Source: Candidatus Melainabacteria bacterium
GTDB taxonomy: Bacteria; Cyanobacteriota; Vampirovibrionia; Obscuribacterales; Obscuribacteraceae
Assembly (NCBI GenBank): GCA_012965515.1
Contig: DTSE01000200.1
Location: 1 to 64,000 of the forward strand
Length of the DNA: 64,000 nt
Direction: 5' to 3'
Shown: positions 9,092 through 17,193 of the stretch, piece by piece
Layout: each line of letters opens with the position of its first letter
Numbering within the stretch: position 1 is the stretch's first letter
The notes under the pieces: model-generated
What the model was told of the DNA's origin: nothing
Seen by the model: only the letters and a program-made list of their open reading frames with translations
The model's database searches: none
Translations under genes and position numbers: made by a program

Positions 9092-9955
9092 ATGCGTCAC
9101 CCTGATGTCCCCGAATCCCTCGACAGCTGGTGGATTCTCCACCGCATGTTCGCCTTCGACCGGTTAGCTTGGGACGAGCTGGCGCCTGGTGAGCGATCCA
9201 AGATTGTTGAACAAGCGACCGAAGCTCTCAACGCCCTGAAAAACACCGAAGACACGGACGTTGGTCTGGCACAAATGGTCGGGCACAAAGCTGATTTGAT
9301 GTTTACGCACTACAGCAAGAATTACGAGGGTCTGGCACATGCACAGACCGTAATCGACAAGCTGCGCCTATCCGAGTTCATTACTCCGGCATCGTCATAT
9401 GTTTCCATCCTCGAACTCGGGCTTTACGACGCCACAGGCAAAATCCACGCCGCACTGGCAGAGAAGGGTCTCAAGCCGCATTCTGAGGAGTGGAACAAGG
9501 CTTTTGACGAGCTTCTCAAAGATCAAGAGAAGGTGCCACACCATGCCGGACGCCTCTGGGCGCGCATTCCGCAACGTCGTTTCGTGTGCTTTTACCCAAT
9601 GGACAAGAAACGCGGCGAAGAAGTCAATTGGTACATGCTGCCTTTTGCGGACCGCGCGCGTCTGATGCTCGAGCACGGCAAGATCGGTAGAACATTCCAT
9701 GGTCTCGTTACACAGGTCATTTCCGGCTCAATCGGATACGACAACTTCGAATGGGGTGTTGATCTCTATGCCGATGATCCGCTCGTATTCAAGAAACTGA
9801 TTTATGAGATGCGCTTTGACGAAGCGAGTGCGAAGTACGGAGTGTTTGGCGACTTTTATTCCGGACTGCAGTTCTCGCTCGATCAGCTCGGCACCTACCT
9901 TGATGGCAACAAGGTGGCAGAACTGAATTCGCGTCTTGAACCGGCAATCAGATAG
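9092..9955 (+). CDS. hemQ: coproheme decarboxylase HemQ (chlorite dismutase family)
   Basis: Converts coproheme III to heme b with peroxide in the coproporphyrin-dependent heme pathway. The C-terminal half carries the family signature: YPMDKKRG with the radical-forming Tyr168 and Lys172, then the proximal heme ligand His195 in MLEHGKIGR, then EWGVDLYADDP and YEMRFDEAS. The Tyr-to-His spacing of 27 matches HemQ rather than true chlorite dismutases, which lack the YPM(x)K motif. At 287 residues it is longer than the typical 250, with a longer mid-region. AAGGAG sits 8 bp before the ATG. No other heme genes are adjacent. Confidence 0.9.
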   Translation: MRHPDVPESLDSWWILHRMFAFDRLAWDELAPGERSKIVEQATEALNALKNTEDTDVGLAQMVGHKADLMFTHYSKNYEGLAHAQTVIDKLRLSEFITPASSYVSILELGLYDATGKIHAALAEKGLKPHSEEWNKAFDELLKDQEKVPHHAGRLWARIPQRRFVCFYPMDKKRGEEVNWYMLPFADRARLMLEHGKIGRTFHGLVTQVISGSIGYDNFEWGVDLYADDPLVFKKLIYEMRFDEASAKYGVFGDFYSGLQFSLDQLGTYLDGNKVAELNSRLEPAIR

Positions 9956-10018
9956 CCGTCTTAAATCAGTGACTGGCACGAAAGTCGGTCTAAATTGAAA
10001 AACTATGGTGAGCCGCGA

Positions 10019-10546
10019 CTAATCTTCTGGCTCTGAGGTTCCGCAGTCGATTACTTCGTTCTGCGCACTTAGATCCACAGACATCTGCTCTGCCATATGT
10101 ACAAGGTGCGAGCCTTCAATCTCAAGGATGGAAGCAAGGTGATAGAGATTATCGAGGCCGATGCTTCGATTTCCACTTTCAACATCAACGATAAATGCGC
10201 GGCTAAAACCAGCTTTCTTACTTAGTTCTGCTTGACTCATTCCCATCAACAATCGGCGCAACCTTATTTGCTTTCCGATGTTGCGCAAGAGAGTATCTTC
10301 TGCCGAATCCGCTCCAGCTCGTTTTTTTTGCGCCTTTGCCATAGCTTTCGGATTGGAAGCGCCATCAGGCTGCGCGACTGCGGCACCGCCGCCTAGAAGT
10401 TTGCGCTGCCGCTGAGTTTCTTTCGCGATCATCTCAGACGCCAATCTATCAATTGAAATCATGCGTTGCTCGGCAATTAGGCGCATTGCTTCAATATGCG
10501 ACTCGAGCACTGGCACTGCCAGCACTTCTACTTTTCGGACTCGCAT
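10019..10546 (-). CDS. XRE-family helix-turn-helix regulator
   Basis: A 175-residue DNA-binding protein. The Cro/C1-type HTH is at about residues 88-145 (IRLRRLLMGMSQAELSKKAG then FIVDVESGNRSIGLDNLYHL). The N-terminal 50 residues form a predicted helix that may dimerise, linked by a flexible Ala/Lys-rich stretch. There is no sensor domain. It is convergent with hemQ and divergent from the following membrane protein, whose promoter it could control; this is inference. Confidence 0.85.
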   Translation of the reverse strand: MRVRKVEVLAVPVLESHIEAMRLIAEQRMISIDRLASEMIAKETQRQRKLLGGGAAVAQPDGASNPKAMAKAQKKRAGADSAEDTLLRNIGKQIRLRRLLMGMSQAELSKKAGFSRAFIVDVESGNRSIGLDNLYHLASILEIEGSHLVHMAEQMSVDLSAQNEVIDCGTSEPED

Positions 10547-10793
10547 TTAACCTGGTCTCCTGGAAATATGTACAGCTCGGCCCATATAGGAATACTTCCT
10601 TTAGTTTTTCCCTCGGTAACGGATGAGGCTTGAAAAAACGTAATTTAATGTAGAACAAAAAAGTCCGCCAAGCTAAGAATAATGAAGCTTTTCAGTCACG
10701 CATCGCCCGAATGGAGTACCCGGAAAGAAGACTTTGCGACAATAGTTCTCATGCGCTAGGCACGAAAGAGCAATTTAGAAGCAGTTGCCTATA

Positions 10794-11807
10794 ATGGAAG
10801 TCGTGTCTAATGAGCCAACCTGCCGGATTATGGAACAAGTCATAAGTAATCGAAAGCTCAGCAAACTGCATATCGCATTGATTGGCTGGTTTTCGGGAAT
10901 CGCCTGCTACCTACTTGCCGAATCATTAGTACCACGTCAGCTCTACTCTCCTTTCGATCACGATCGGCTTCTAACAATCAGAGTCGGGTTCATCTACATT
11001 CCTTTAGTCGGGCTATGGTTGGGATGGCTGCAGCGGTCGGTTCCGCGCGCAACCACCGGTATGTTGATAGGTCTCTCGCTGGCAATTCTATACATGTGCC
11101 TCTGTAACGCAGTTCAGAATGCCCTTCTGTTCATGATTGGCTTTCCTTGCATTCTTGGTGGTGCGATGGCGTGTTTGGTTGGTTCCAACAGCAGCCAGTG
11201 GAAAAAGCAAATTTTTGGACGGACGCTTCGAGGCTTGCTTTCAGGGCTGGTCATGGGAACCGCCTACGCAGTGGTGCTAAATGTAGCTGGACTTTTCTTG
11301 TACTCATATAACGGTCCTCACTCTATTGCCTATGTGAGAATGATGTGGCAAGCCGGTCCTTTAGCGCTCGGAGTGTGCAGTTCGATATTCTTTGTTTTAG
11401 TCACTTGGTCGGTCGGTCTGTCTGCGGTTTGGTCAAAACACCTTCAACCAGGCGAAAAATCCTGGTCTCAAAAACATCCTCGGATTTCTGCGGCTACAAC
11501 TTTAGGAATAATGATCTCGGCTGGGGTGACCTTGAGAGTTATAGTTGCGTGGCTTTTTGAATCAGGTAGTTGGGCTATTAGGGAAGTTATTTCTGCACTG
11601 CCAACATCATTAGCAACTTGGCCGATCTTTCACGTTCCACACGGATGCGACCCATCACTTTTTTTCGACCTTGTTGAAGAAGCTGCTCTGGTGGCTAAGG
11701 GAGCATACATGCTTCAGCACGCACCGGAACTTTTATCACAGGGGGCAGGGCTCGGTATCTTTGCGTTCCTCAGCTGGATCACACTTAAGAAGTCACGTCG
11801 AAGCTAA
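10794..11807 (+). CDS. polytopic membrane protein, unknown
   Basis: A 337-residue integral membrane protein with about seven hydrophobic segments, for example IALIGWFSGIACYLLA, GFIYIPLVGLWLGWL, GMLIGLSLAILYMCL and LALGVCSSIFFVLVTWSVGL. A loop of about 60 residues follows, then a final segment LGIFAFLSWITL. I do not recognise the family, and no charged catalytic residues stand out in the membrane. The ATG at 10794 is chosen over a TTG three codons upstream; an ATG at 10830 is also possible. Confidence 0.65.
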   Translation: MEVVSNEPTCRIMEQVISNRKLSKLHIALIGWFSGIACYLLAESLVPRQLYSPFDHDRLLTIRVGFIYIPLVGLWLGWLQRSVPRATTGMLIGLSLAILYMCLCNAVQNALLFMIGFPCILGGAMACLVGSNSSQWKKQIFGRTLRGLLSGLVMGTAYAVVLNVAGLFLYSYNGPHSIAYVRMMWQAGPLALGVCSSIFFVLVTWSVGLSAVWSKHLQPGEKSWSQKHPRISAATTLGIMISAGVTLRVIVAWLFESGSWAIREVISALPTSLATWPIFHVPHGCDPSLFFDLVEEAALVAKGAYMLQHAPELLSQGAGLGIFAFLSWITLKKSRRS

Positions 11808-11815
11808 AGGCTAAC

Positions 11816-12157
11816 CTAGCGAATCAGACGCGTGGCGATTAGCCCAGCAAACCGATCCTTTCCACTGTACCACCAACCCAAGTGATTGTGGCACTGCGCG
11901 CAAATCGCAAACGTCCAAGAGTAGTTCGCAAACCAGCTCGCCTCAGTCGAAGCGTCACCAACATTCGCCGCTCCAGGTGCATCGCTATAACACAACACGT
12001 GGAAAGAATAGCCGGCAGGATTGCGAAACGTGTGTTCGTGCGGTTGAATTGCTAGCGAGGGACTCGTTATCTCGTGGTCACAGTTTTTGCACCGCACCTT
12101 CTTCTGCGTCTGCTCATCTGTGACTTCATCGGTTTCAATTGAGATGCTGTTGCTCAT
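11816..12157 (-). CDS. CULT-domain protein (bacterial cereblon-like)
   Basis: A 113-residue single-domain protein matching the CULT (thalidomide-binding) domain of human cereblon and its bacterial relatives. The zinc site is C23-x2-C26 and C86-x2-C89. The ligand cage of three tryptophans is W75, W81 and W95; the spacing 6 and 14 is identical to W380, W386 and W400 of human cereblon. The conserved FRNPAGYSFHVLCYSDA and SWFANYSW blocks are present. Such domains bind cyclic imides such as uridine analogues and glutarimide/succinimide ends of damaged proteins. There is no Lon N-terminal domain. The ATG at 12157 is favoured over a TTG at 12253. It is divergent from a ClpX-type zinc-finger gene. 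Confidence 0.88.
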   Translation of the reverse strand: MSNSISIETDEVTDEQTQKKVRCKNCDHEITSPSLAIQPHEHTFRNPAGYSFHVLCYSDAPGAANVGDASTEASWFANYSWTFAICAQCHNHLGWWYSGKDRFAGLIATRLIR

Positions 12158-12254
12158 GGCACCAAACAGCTGTTTTGTAGATTCACTATTGGTTTGGGAC
12201 ACAACACTATAATAAACTGGAGAGATAAATAGCGATTGATTAATCAAAAACAAA

Positions 12255-13781
12255 ATGGAAGAACTTAAGTGCTCCTTTTGTCAAAGACCGCGCCAGAAAG
12301 TAAAACTTCTGGTCGGAAGAACCGGAAATGTTTGCGACACATGTTTGGATTTCCAGGCCAAGCAAAAGGAAACCAATACGGCATGTGTTATGTGCAATCG
12401 ATTTCATAAGACGCACGATGTTCCGAAAGCAAATCCTGGTGTCTGCGAAAAGTGCATAATTTCTGGAACGAGTATCTTTAGGCTCATTTCGCGAGGACAG
12501 ACGTGGATCGTATTCAAGCAAGAGGCCCCTTCATGCAAACCACACCTTTCGAAACTGCAAAGTCAAAACTTCTATGAGTACTGGCTGAAGCAGTTTGTTA
12601 ATGATGGCGTGAATCTGGGAACCGGGGACAAACTTGTCGACTTATTTCAAATCAAACCCTCAAAACGACTCATAACATACGCGAGAAAGTGGACGCATGC
12701 GTTTCCGAATCATCGCGATGGACCCAGAGTCATGTCCTTCTGGCTTGAGCATTTTCCATCCAAAGAATCGACAGATCTTGCAGCAAAGTATTTGAAAAGG
12801 CATTGGCCAGTCGAAGAACTACATTGGCTTTTTCGGTCCGTCTTAAAAGCAAAGGCTGGTGCCAAGTTAGATCGCTTAGTTTTAGAACGATTAGAGAATG
12901 CTCCAGCTAACGATATTTGGGCACGCTGTTTATCCCCTTACAAAGTTCGTGAGGGCATCGCTAATCGTCTGGCACTGCGCTGGTTGAAACTTAATGAAGA
13001 CAATCCGAACCTGCTTTTGATGGGCTACACAACCTTTGCAAATACGCCGGATACAGTTGCTGCAGTTTTCAAACATTTGAAGAAGCATGGTTTTTCGCGC
13101 CAATACAACGAACATGAGATAAGACCACTTCTCGACAATACTCGCAAGTTAAACATGGAAATACGTCCAGAGGTGGTTGAATTTGCACGAAATTGGCTAG
13201 CTGCAACCGAACACAAAAAGGATAAAGACCCTGAAAGTCACCAGGAAACAGAGGTAGCGCACGTACACGCTGCGCTGATACACGCCACAAACGACGAGAC
13301 TGACATTGAGAACGCAAAAAATTGGTACCTGAAGCACAGCGACTCACGAATGAGCTTCTTGGTTCTCAATGAGCTGCTCAGCACGAGAAAGAATAGCAAT
13401 TTGAAACCCGATCAATTTGCGATTGAACAAGCAAAGATCGTTATTCGAAAAACTCCACTGGAGGAAAGGATTCCATCCCTAGTAGGTACATTGCTTGCGG
13501 CGTGTCCAGATAGTGAGACAATCGGAATTGCGAGTGAGCTCTATGCGCAACAAAACATTCCCTGGATCCTGATTGAGCTGCTACAGCATTCTCCCACTGA
13601 GCAGCAGATTGCAGCGGGAAAAGTGCTTTTAAATGAGGTCAGGGGATGGGATAGTGAACACGCGCTACTAGTTGCATTATTGAAAAGAGCACCAGATTCA
13701 AGGGTAAAGAGGCGCGCGAGAGCCTGGTTAAAAGAAAACACTCGACACATCGCGAAGAAGGAAATTCTCAAACTGCTCTAA
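12255..13781 (+). CDS. ClpX-type zinc-finger / helical-repeat protein
   Basis: A 508-residue protein. The N-terminus is a four-cysteine module, C6-x2-C9 and C27-x2-C30, with KLLVGRTGNVCDTCL between, which closely resembles the ClpX N-terminal zinc-binding domain that recruits substrates and adaptors. A second four-Cys zinc ribbon follows (C44, C47, C64, C67). The remaining 430 residues form repeated helical pairs of HEAT/TPR type (WLKLNEDNPNLLLMGYTTFA and similar). There is no AAA+ ATPase domain. It starts about 100 bp from the divergent CULT gene. A role as an adaptor or scaffold in protein quality control is inference. Confidence 0.75.
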   Translation: MEELKCSFCQRPRQKVKLLVGRTGNVCDTCLDFQAKQKETNTACVMCNRFHKTHDVPKANPGVCEKCIISGTSIFRLISRGQTWIVFKQEAPSCKPHLSKLQSQNFYEYWLKQFVNDGVNLGTGDKLVDLFQIKPSKRLITYARKWTHAFPNHRDGPRVMSFWLEHFPSKESTDLAAKYLKRHWPVEELHWLFRSVLKAKAGAKLDRLVLERLENAPANDIWARCLSPYKVREGIANRLALRWLKLNEDNPNLLLMGYTTFANTPDTVAAVFKHLKKHGFSRQYNEHEIRPLLDNTRKLNMEIRPEVVEFARNWLAATEHKKDKDPESHQETEVAHVHAALIHATNDETDIENAKNWYLKHSDSRMSFLVLNELLSTRKNSNLKPDQFAIEQAKIVIRKTPLEERIPSLVGTLLAACPDSETIGIASELYAQQNIPWILIELLQHSPTEQQIAAGKVLLNEVRGWDSEHALLVALLKRAPDSRVKRRARAWLKENTRHIAKKEILKLL

Positions 13782-13892
13782 CTAAGCAGGATAGACAGAC
13801 TCCGACAAACACTTGCTTAACTGTTTGGTGTTTCAGCAAGTTCAAATGACGAGTGTATATATTGACCCTAGCGACAAAGACGGAATGTAGAT

Positions 13893-14561
13893 ATGGTCAT
13901 AAGTAAACGACATGCAATTCCTCTAAGCATTGCGATTGCCACAGCACTGGTTTTGATCTCTGCTTATTTCTCGTCTGCGGGAATTCAGCCCCCAATAGTT
14001 GCGACAGAACTGCTTCAAGACGGAGACCTCATTTTCCATGCGTCCAAATCGCGGCAGAGCGCTGCGATACACCGCGCAACTCATTCGGAAATATCGCACA
14101 TGGGAATCATCTTTCGCGAACAAAAGGGTACAAAAAATAACTGGTATGTCTATGAAGCTGTTGGACCAGTAGTCAAAACACCACTTCAAGAGTGGATTGA
14201 AAGTGGCGCCGACAAGCACTATTCGATAAAGCGATTGAAGAGTCCAGGCAAGCTTTCGCCGCAAGAAGTAGAGAGCTTGAAGGAGGCATGGAAGAGATTC
14301 GAGGGCAAACCGTACGATCCATATTTCGCATGGTCGGATCAACGAATCTATTGTTCAGAACTCGTCTGGAAGATGTACAAGGAAGCTTTGGGCATCGAAG
14401 TCGGGCATCTGCAAAAACTAGGTGACTTCGACCTAAACTCTCCAGTTGTGAAAGAACTCCTTGCCGAACGCTATGGAAGCGAAATCCCATTGCAGGAAAC
14501 TGTAATTGCTCCTTCCACCATGTTCAATTCGCCGCTGCTAAGAAATGTCGGTTGTCTTTAG
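13893..14561 (+). CDS. YiiX/YebB-like permuted papain-fold protein
   Basis: A 222-residue exported or membrane-anchored member of the permuted NlpC/P60 (peptidase C92, YiiX) superfamily. After an N-terminal hydrophobic helix (residues 9-30), QDGDLIFHASKS opens the domain. His69 in SHMGI and Cys154 in YCSELVWK form the permuted catalytic pair, and KPYDPYFAWSD is a family hallmark. Relatives are amidases/peptidases or lipid hydrolases; the substrate is unknown. A clear paralogue lies at 55433-56080 inside the accessory block. Confidence 0.85.
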   Translation: MVISKRHAIPLSIAIATALVLISAYFSSAGIQPPIVATELLQDGDLIFHASKSRQSAAIHRATHSEISHMGIIFREQKGTKNNWYVYEAVGPVVKTPLQEWIESGADKHYSIKRLKSPGKLSPQEVESLKEAWKRFEGKPYDPYFAWSDQRIYCSELVWKMYKEALGIEVGHLQKLGDFDLNSPVVKELLAERYGSEIPLQETVIAPSTMFNSPLLRNVGCL

Positions 14562-14654
14562 GCGCCAAAGCACCTTCGTGTTTACACCACTGAAACCCTG
14601 CTCTCAACGAAGGTTTGACATATATTGGATGTCTTCACGTCCACTTATCTTACT

Positions 14655-15917
14655 ATGCTCAAGCTAACAAAATTAAACCTTATCGTTTGCGCGGTCGTTG
14701 TGGCGACAGCGTGGCTCTGTATTAGTGTCTACGACATCTATTGGGGATGGGTCTACGAACTCGATCGCAGCCCTGCAAGAGCAATCAACACCCTGCAGCA
14801 GCTGGGAGATGTTATCCTGAATCCACCCTGGTTCATACGTTGCTATTGGAACCAATTCTTTCTACAGGGAATTACAAACCTGATTGTTGGTTGCGCGCTT
14901 GCTATCAGCATACGTGCTCTCAAAAGAACACATAAACCGTACAACTTTGAGTACGCGCAATGTTTGCTGAAAGATATCTTCAAAGAGCGCCCCTACAAGA
15001 AATACGTCTTCTGGCTAGGACTCTCTGTTATCAACTGCGTTGCACTGGCTGGAACACTTAATTGCCTTCAGATGGTAAAGCACTATGGTCTTCGAGATAC
15101 TGCTTACATTCTTGATGGTCTTGGACAGTATGAAATTGGAGAGCAGATCTTCAGTCTGACGACAGAAGGGTGCGGTATTACACTTGCATCAACTTGCGGC
15201 TTTTCAGGACATGATGCAGACAGAGCTGAGGTAGCAAACGAACGCCTGAACAATACTGTGGCGCGCATATATGGAGAGAACAGCATCGAGTTGGCTCATA
15301 GACTGCAGACGCAGGCTGGACGTATAGTCAATAACTTTGAAGATTACTCGCTCGCAATACAAACCAGAACAAGAGCAATAGCGATTTTTAAACGCGCAGG
15401 ACGGCTCGATCGTTGCGCAGACAATTTTGGATTTCTAGCATATGACTTGCAGGCTTCAGGCAATATTGCAGAGGCCAAGAGAACCATCTCAGAAGCTCTA
15501 AAATACGCCAACTCATCACAGACATCTCTCGAAGAGCGCAAAGAAGTATTGAGCTCACTCTATTCAGCCGTGTACAGCATGGGAGATCAAAAACTAGCAG
15601 AAGAGATTCTATCAGTGACAGGCGGTGAGATGGTACTTCCAACACCTCTAAACGTAGACAATTCCGACTCAATTCTCTTCGTCTGCGGTTTACTCTTCAC
15701 TGCGCTGACTGTACTAGCAACTACCATAAACCTCAAGGGGCATCCAAACGATCGACTTACCAACCGGTGGGTGCGCGAATTACAAAACTCACCCACTGAT
15801 GAGCTAAGAGCAGCCAGCCTGCGGCGGCTCATCAACCTGGAGATGTTTCGGCGAAACCTGCCAGCAGCAGATGAGTACTCAAAACTGCTTTTGAGGATCT
15901 ATCACGACCAAGGCTAG
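14655..15917 (+). CDS. membrane protein with central TPR region
   Basis: A 420-residue protein with three N-terminal hydrophobic segments (LIVCAVVVATAWLCI, GITNLIVGCALAISI, FWLGLSVINCVALAG). A central external or cytoplasmic region of TPR-like helices follows (AIQTRTRAIAIFKRAGRLDR, then NIAEAKRTISEAL). A fourth membrane segment is near residue 345 (FVCGLLFTALTVLAT), and a helical C-terminal tail ends the protein. I do not recognise the family. The ATG at 14655 is used; an in-frame TTG ten codons upstream is less likely. Confidence 0.65.
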   Translation: MLKLTKLNLIVCAVVVATAWLCISVYDIYWGWVYELDRSPARAINTLQQLGDVILNPPWFIRCYWNQFFLQGITNLIVGCALAISIRALKRTHKPYNFEYAQCLLKDIFKERPYKKYVFWLGLSVINCVALAGTLNCLQMVKHYGLRDTAYILDGLGQYEIGEQIFSLTTEGCGITLASTCGFSGHDADRAEVANERLNNTVARIYGENSIELAHRLQTQAGRIVNNFEDYSLAIQTRTRAIAIFKRAGRLDRCADNFGFLAYDLQASGNIAEAKRTISEALKYANSSQTSLEERKEVLSSLYSAVYSMGDQKLAEEILSVTGGEMVLPTPLNVDNSDSILFVCGLLFTALTVLATTINLKGHPNDRLTNRWVRELQNSPTDELRAASLRRLINLEMFRRNLPAADEYSKLLLRIYHDQG

Positions 15918-16008
15918 ACTGAAAAGGGGCAGACAACACCTTAACAACTTCTACCGCCTGAGCCTTGTGCTAGGTTGTAGAATGATTCCGGACAGTTGAG
16001 GGACGCAA

Positions 16009-16809
16009 ATGCCCCCAGGCAAAAACGAATGTTATCTATCCATTATCGTTCCGTCGTACAACGAAGAGCGGCGGATGCCCCGTTGCTTGGAAAAACTTGC
16101 CGAGTATTTAGAAAGGAAACAATTCACAAGCGAAGTGCTCATCGTTTCCGATGGAAGCACTGACCGCACCACGGATATCGTACGTGCGGCATCACAAATG
16201 GATCCAACCATCAGACTAATCGAGTTTTCCGAAAACAAAGGAAAGGGCTTTGCAGTTCGTGCCGGAATGTTGGAAGCTCGCGGTAAGTACAGGCTATTCA
16301 TGGATACTGATTGTGCCGTCCCTGTAGAGTTCATCGACAAGATGCTGGAGCGCCTCGTAGCAGGATATGAGGTAGCGATTGGGTCGCGCGCTTTGGAGGA
16401 ATCTGTAATTGTGAAAAGGCAGTCACTTCCTCGCCATGTCGCGGCGTTGGGTTTCACAAAATTGCAGAATGCCGTTTTGAAACTTCCATTTGCAGATACA
16501 CAGTGCGGCTTCAAAATGTTCTCTGCCCAAGCGGCGGAACATCTCTTCCCCCTGACCAAGTTGAATTGCGCATACTTTGATGCCGAGCTGCTTTATATGG
16601 CTTACAAATTCAACTATGAGGTGGCTGAGGTACCGGTCAAATGGACTCATGATGAAGAAACGCGTTTGCCAATCGGACCTCGGAGAAGTGCAGACTTGCT
16701 GATAAAACTTCTGCAAATTCCTTCAATTCACCGCAGGAAAAACTGGCAAAATCGTACCGGAGCACTCAGCGCGAATAACTCACAAATTCAGCTGACGCTA
16801 AAACGCTAG
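16009..16809 (+). CDS. family 2 glycosyltransferase (dolichyl-phosphate glucose/mannose synthase type)
   Basis: A 266-residue GT-A enzyme that probably transfers a hexose from its nucleotide sugar to a polyprenyl phosphate. Motifs appear in family order: SIIVPSYNEE, LIVSDGSTDRT, NKGKGFAVRAGM, the metal-binding DTDC, IGSRAL and QCGFKMF, then a basic C-terminal region with VPVKWTHDE. There is no C-terminal membrane domain, as in DPM1-like soluble enzymes. GAGGGA is 5 bp upstream of the ATG. The broken sugar-metabolism genes just downstream suggest that a polysaccharide cluster once stood here. Confidence 0.88.
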   Translation: MPPGKNECYLSIIVPSYNEERRMPRCLEKLAEYLERKQFTSEVLIVSDGSTDRTTDIVRAASQMDPTIRLIEFSENKGKGFAVRAGMLEARGKYRLFMDTDCAVPVEFIDKMLERLVAGYEVAIGSRALEESVIVKRQSLPRHVAALGFTKLQNAVLKLPFADTQCGFKMFSAQAAEHLFPLTKLNCAYFDAELLYMAYKFNYEVAEVPVKWTHDEETRLPIGPRRSADLLIKLLQIPSIHRRKNWQNRTGALSANNSQIQLTLKR

Positions 16810-16829
16810 ATTGCAGTATCGAGATAGAT

Positions 16830-17055
16830 GAAGGGATTGTCTCTCGCCCATAGCTGCCACCAAGTCCATCGACTTGCAATTTACCGTCGCGTCCAAAAAT
16901 CTCAAACGAAAAACAATTCTTCCATTCGGTCCAGCTAGCGTGCAGCCAGGCCATTTGATTAGCGGCGGTTCGAAGACTTAGGAATGCATTGTCTTCTCCT
17001 TTCATATCCCAGAAACACGCAGCAATGTTACCGTCTAAGAGGGAGAAAGTTTCTA
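16830..17055 (-). pseudogene. remnant of a Gfo/Idh/MocA-family oxidoreductase (C-terminal part)
   Basis: Reading the minus strand gives MKGEDNAFLSLRTAA, QMAWLHASWTEWKN and FSFEIFGRDGKLQVDGLGGS, which is the C-terminal substrate domain of sugar-nucleotide Gfo/Idh/MocA dehydrogenases. The Rossmann N-terminal half is missing, and the 3' end is lost where it meets the glycosyltransferase gene. I read it as a decayed fragment, not a gene. It is joined directly to a truncated SDR gene on the same strand. Confidence 0.7.
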
Positions 17056-17169
17056 TCAGAGCAAACTGGAGCAGAAATAGAAGGGTGAAGCAATCGCCGT
17101 ACCCAAACCCTCACTGCTGCCAGTAATGATTGCAGTTCGCCCTTCCAGCTTCTGCAATGTTTCAACCAT
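17056..17169 (-). pseudogene. truncated short-chain dehydrogenase N-terminus
   Basis: Translation from the ATG at 17169 gives 37 residues, beginning MVETLQKLEGRTAIITGSS and continuing EGLGTAIA. This is the classic SDR beta1-alphaA unit with the TGxxxGxG motif. The match stops at that Ala, then 10 unrelated residues precede a TGA. The frame then runs into the Gfo/Idh/MocA remnant. The simplest reading is a deletion that fused the head of one sugar-modifying gene to the tail of another. Confidence 0.65.
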
Positions 17170-17193
17170 CAGATTACTCCAAACAAGCTAGCA

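Noticed and set aside
16766-17005. A separate 79-codon minus-strand gene
   Set aside because: Its sequence is only the C-terminal fragment of a Gfo/Idh/MocA dehydrogenase and it overlaps the glycosyltransferase 3' end, so it is annotated as a remnant.
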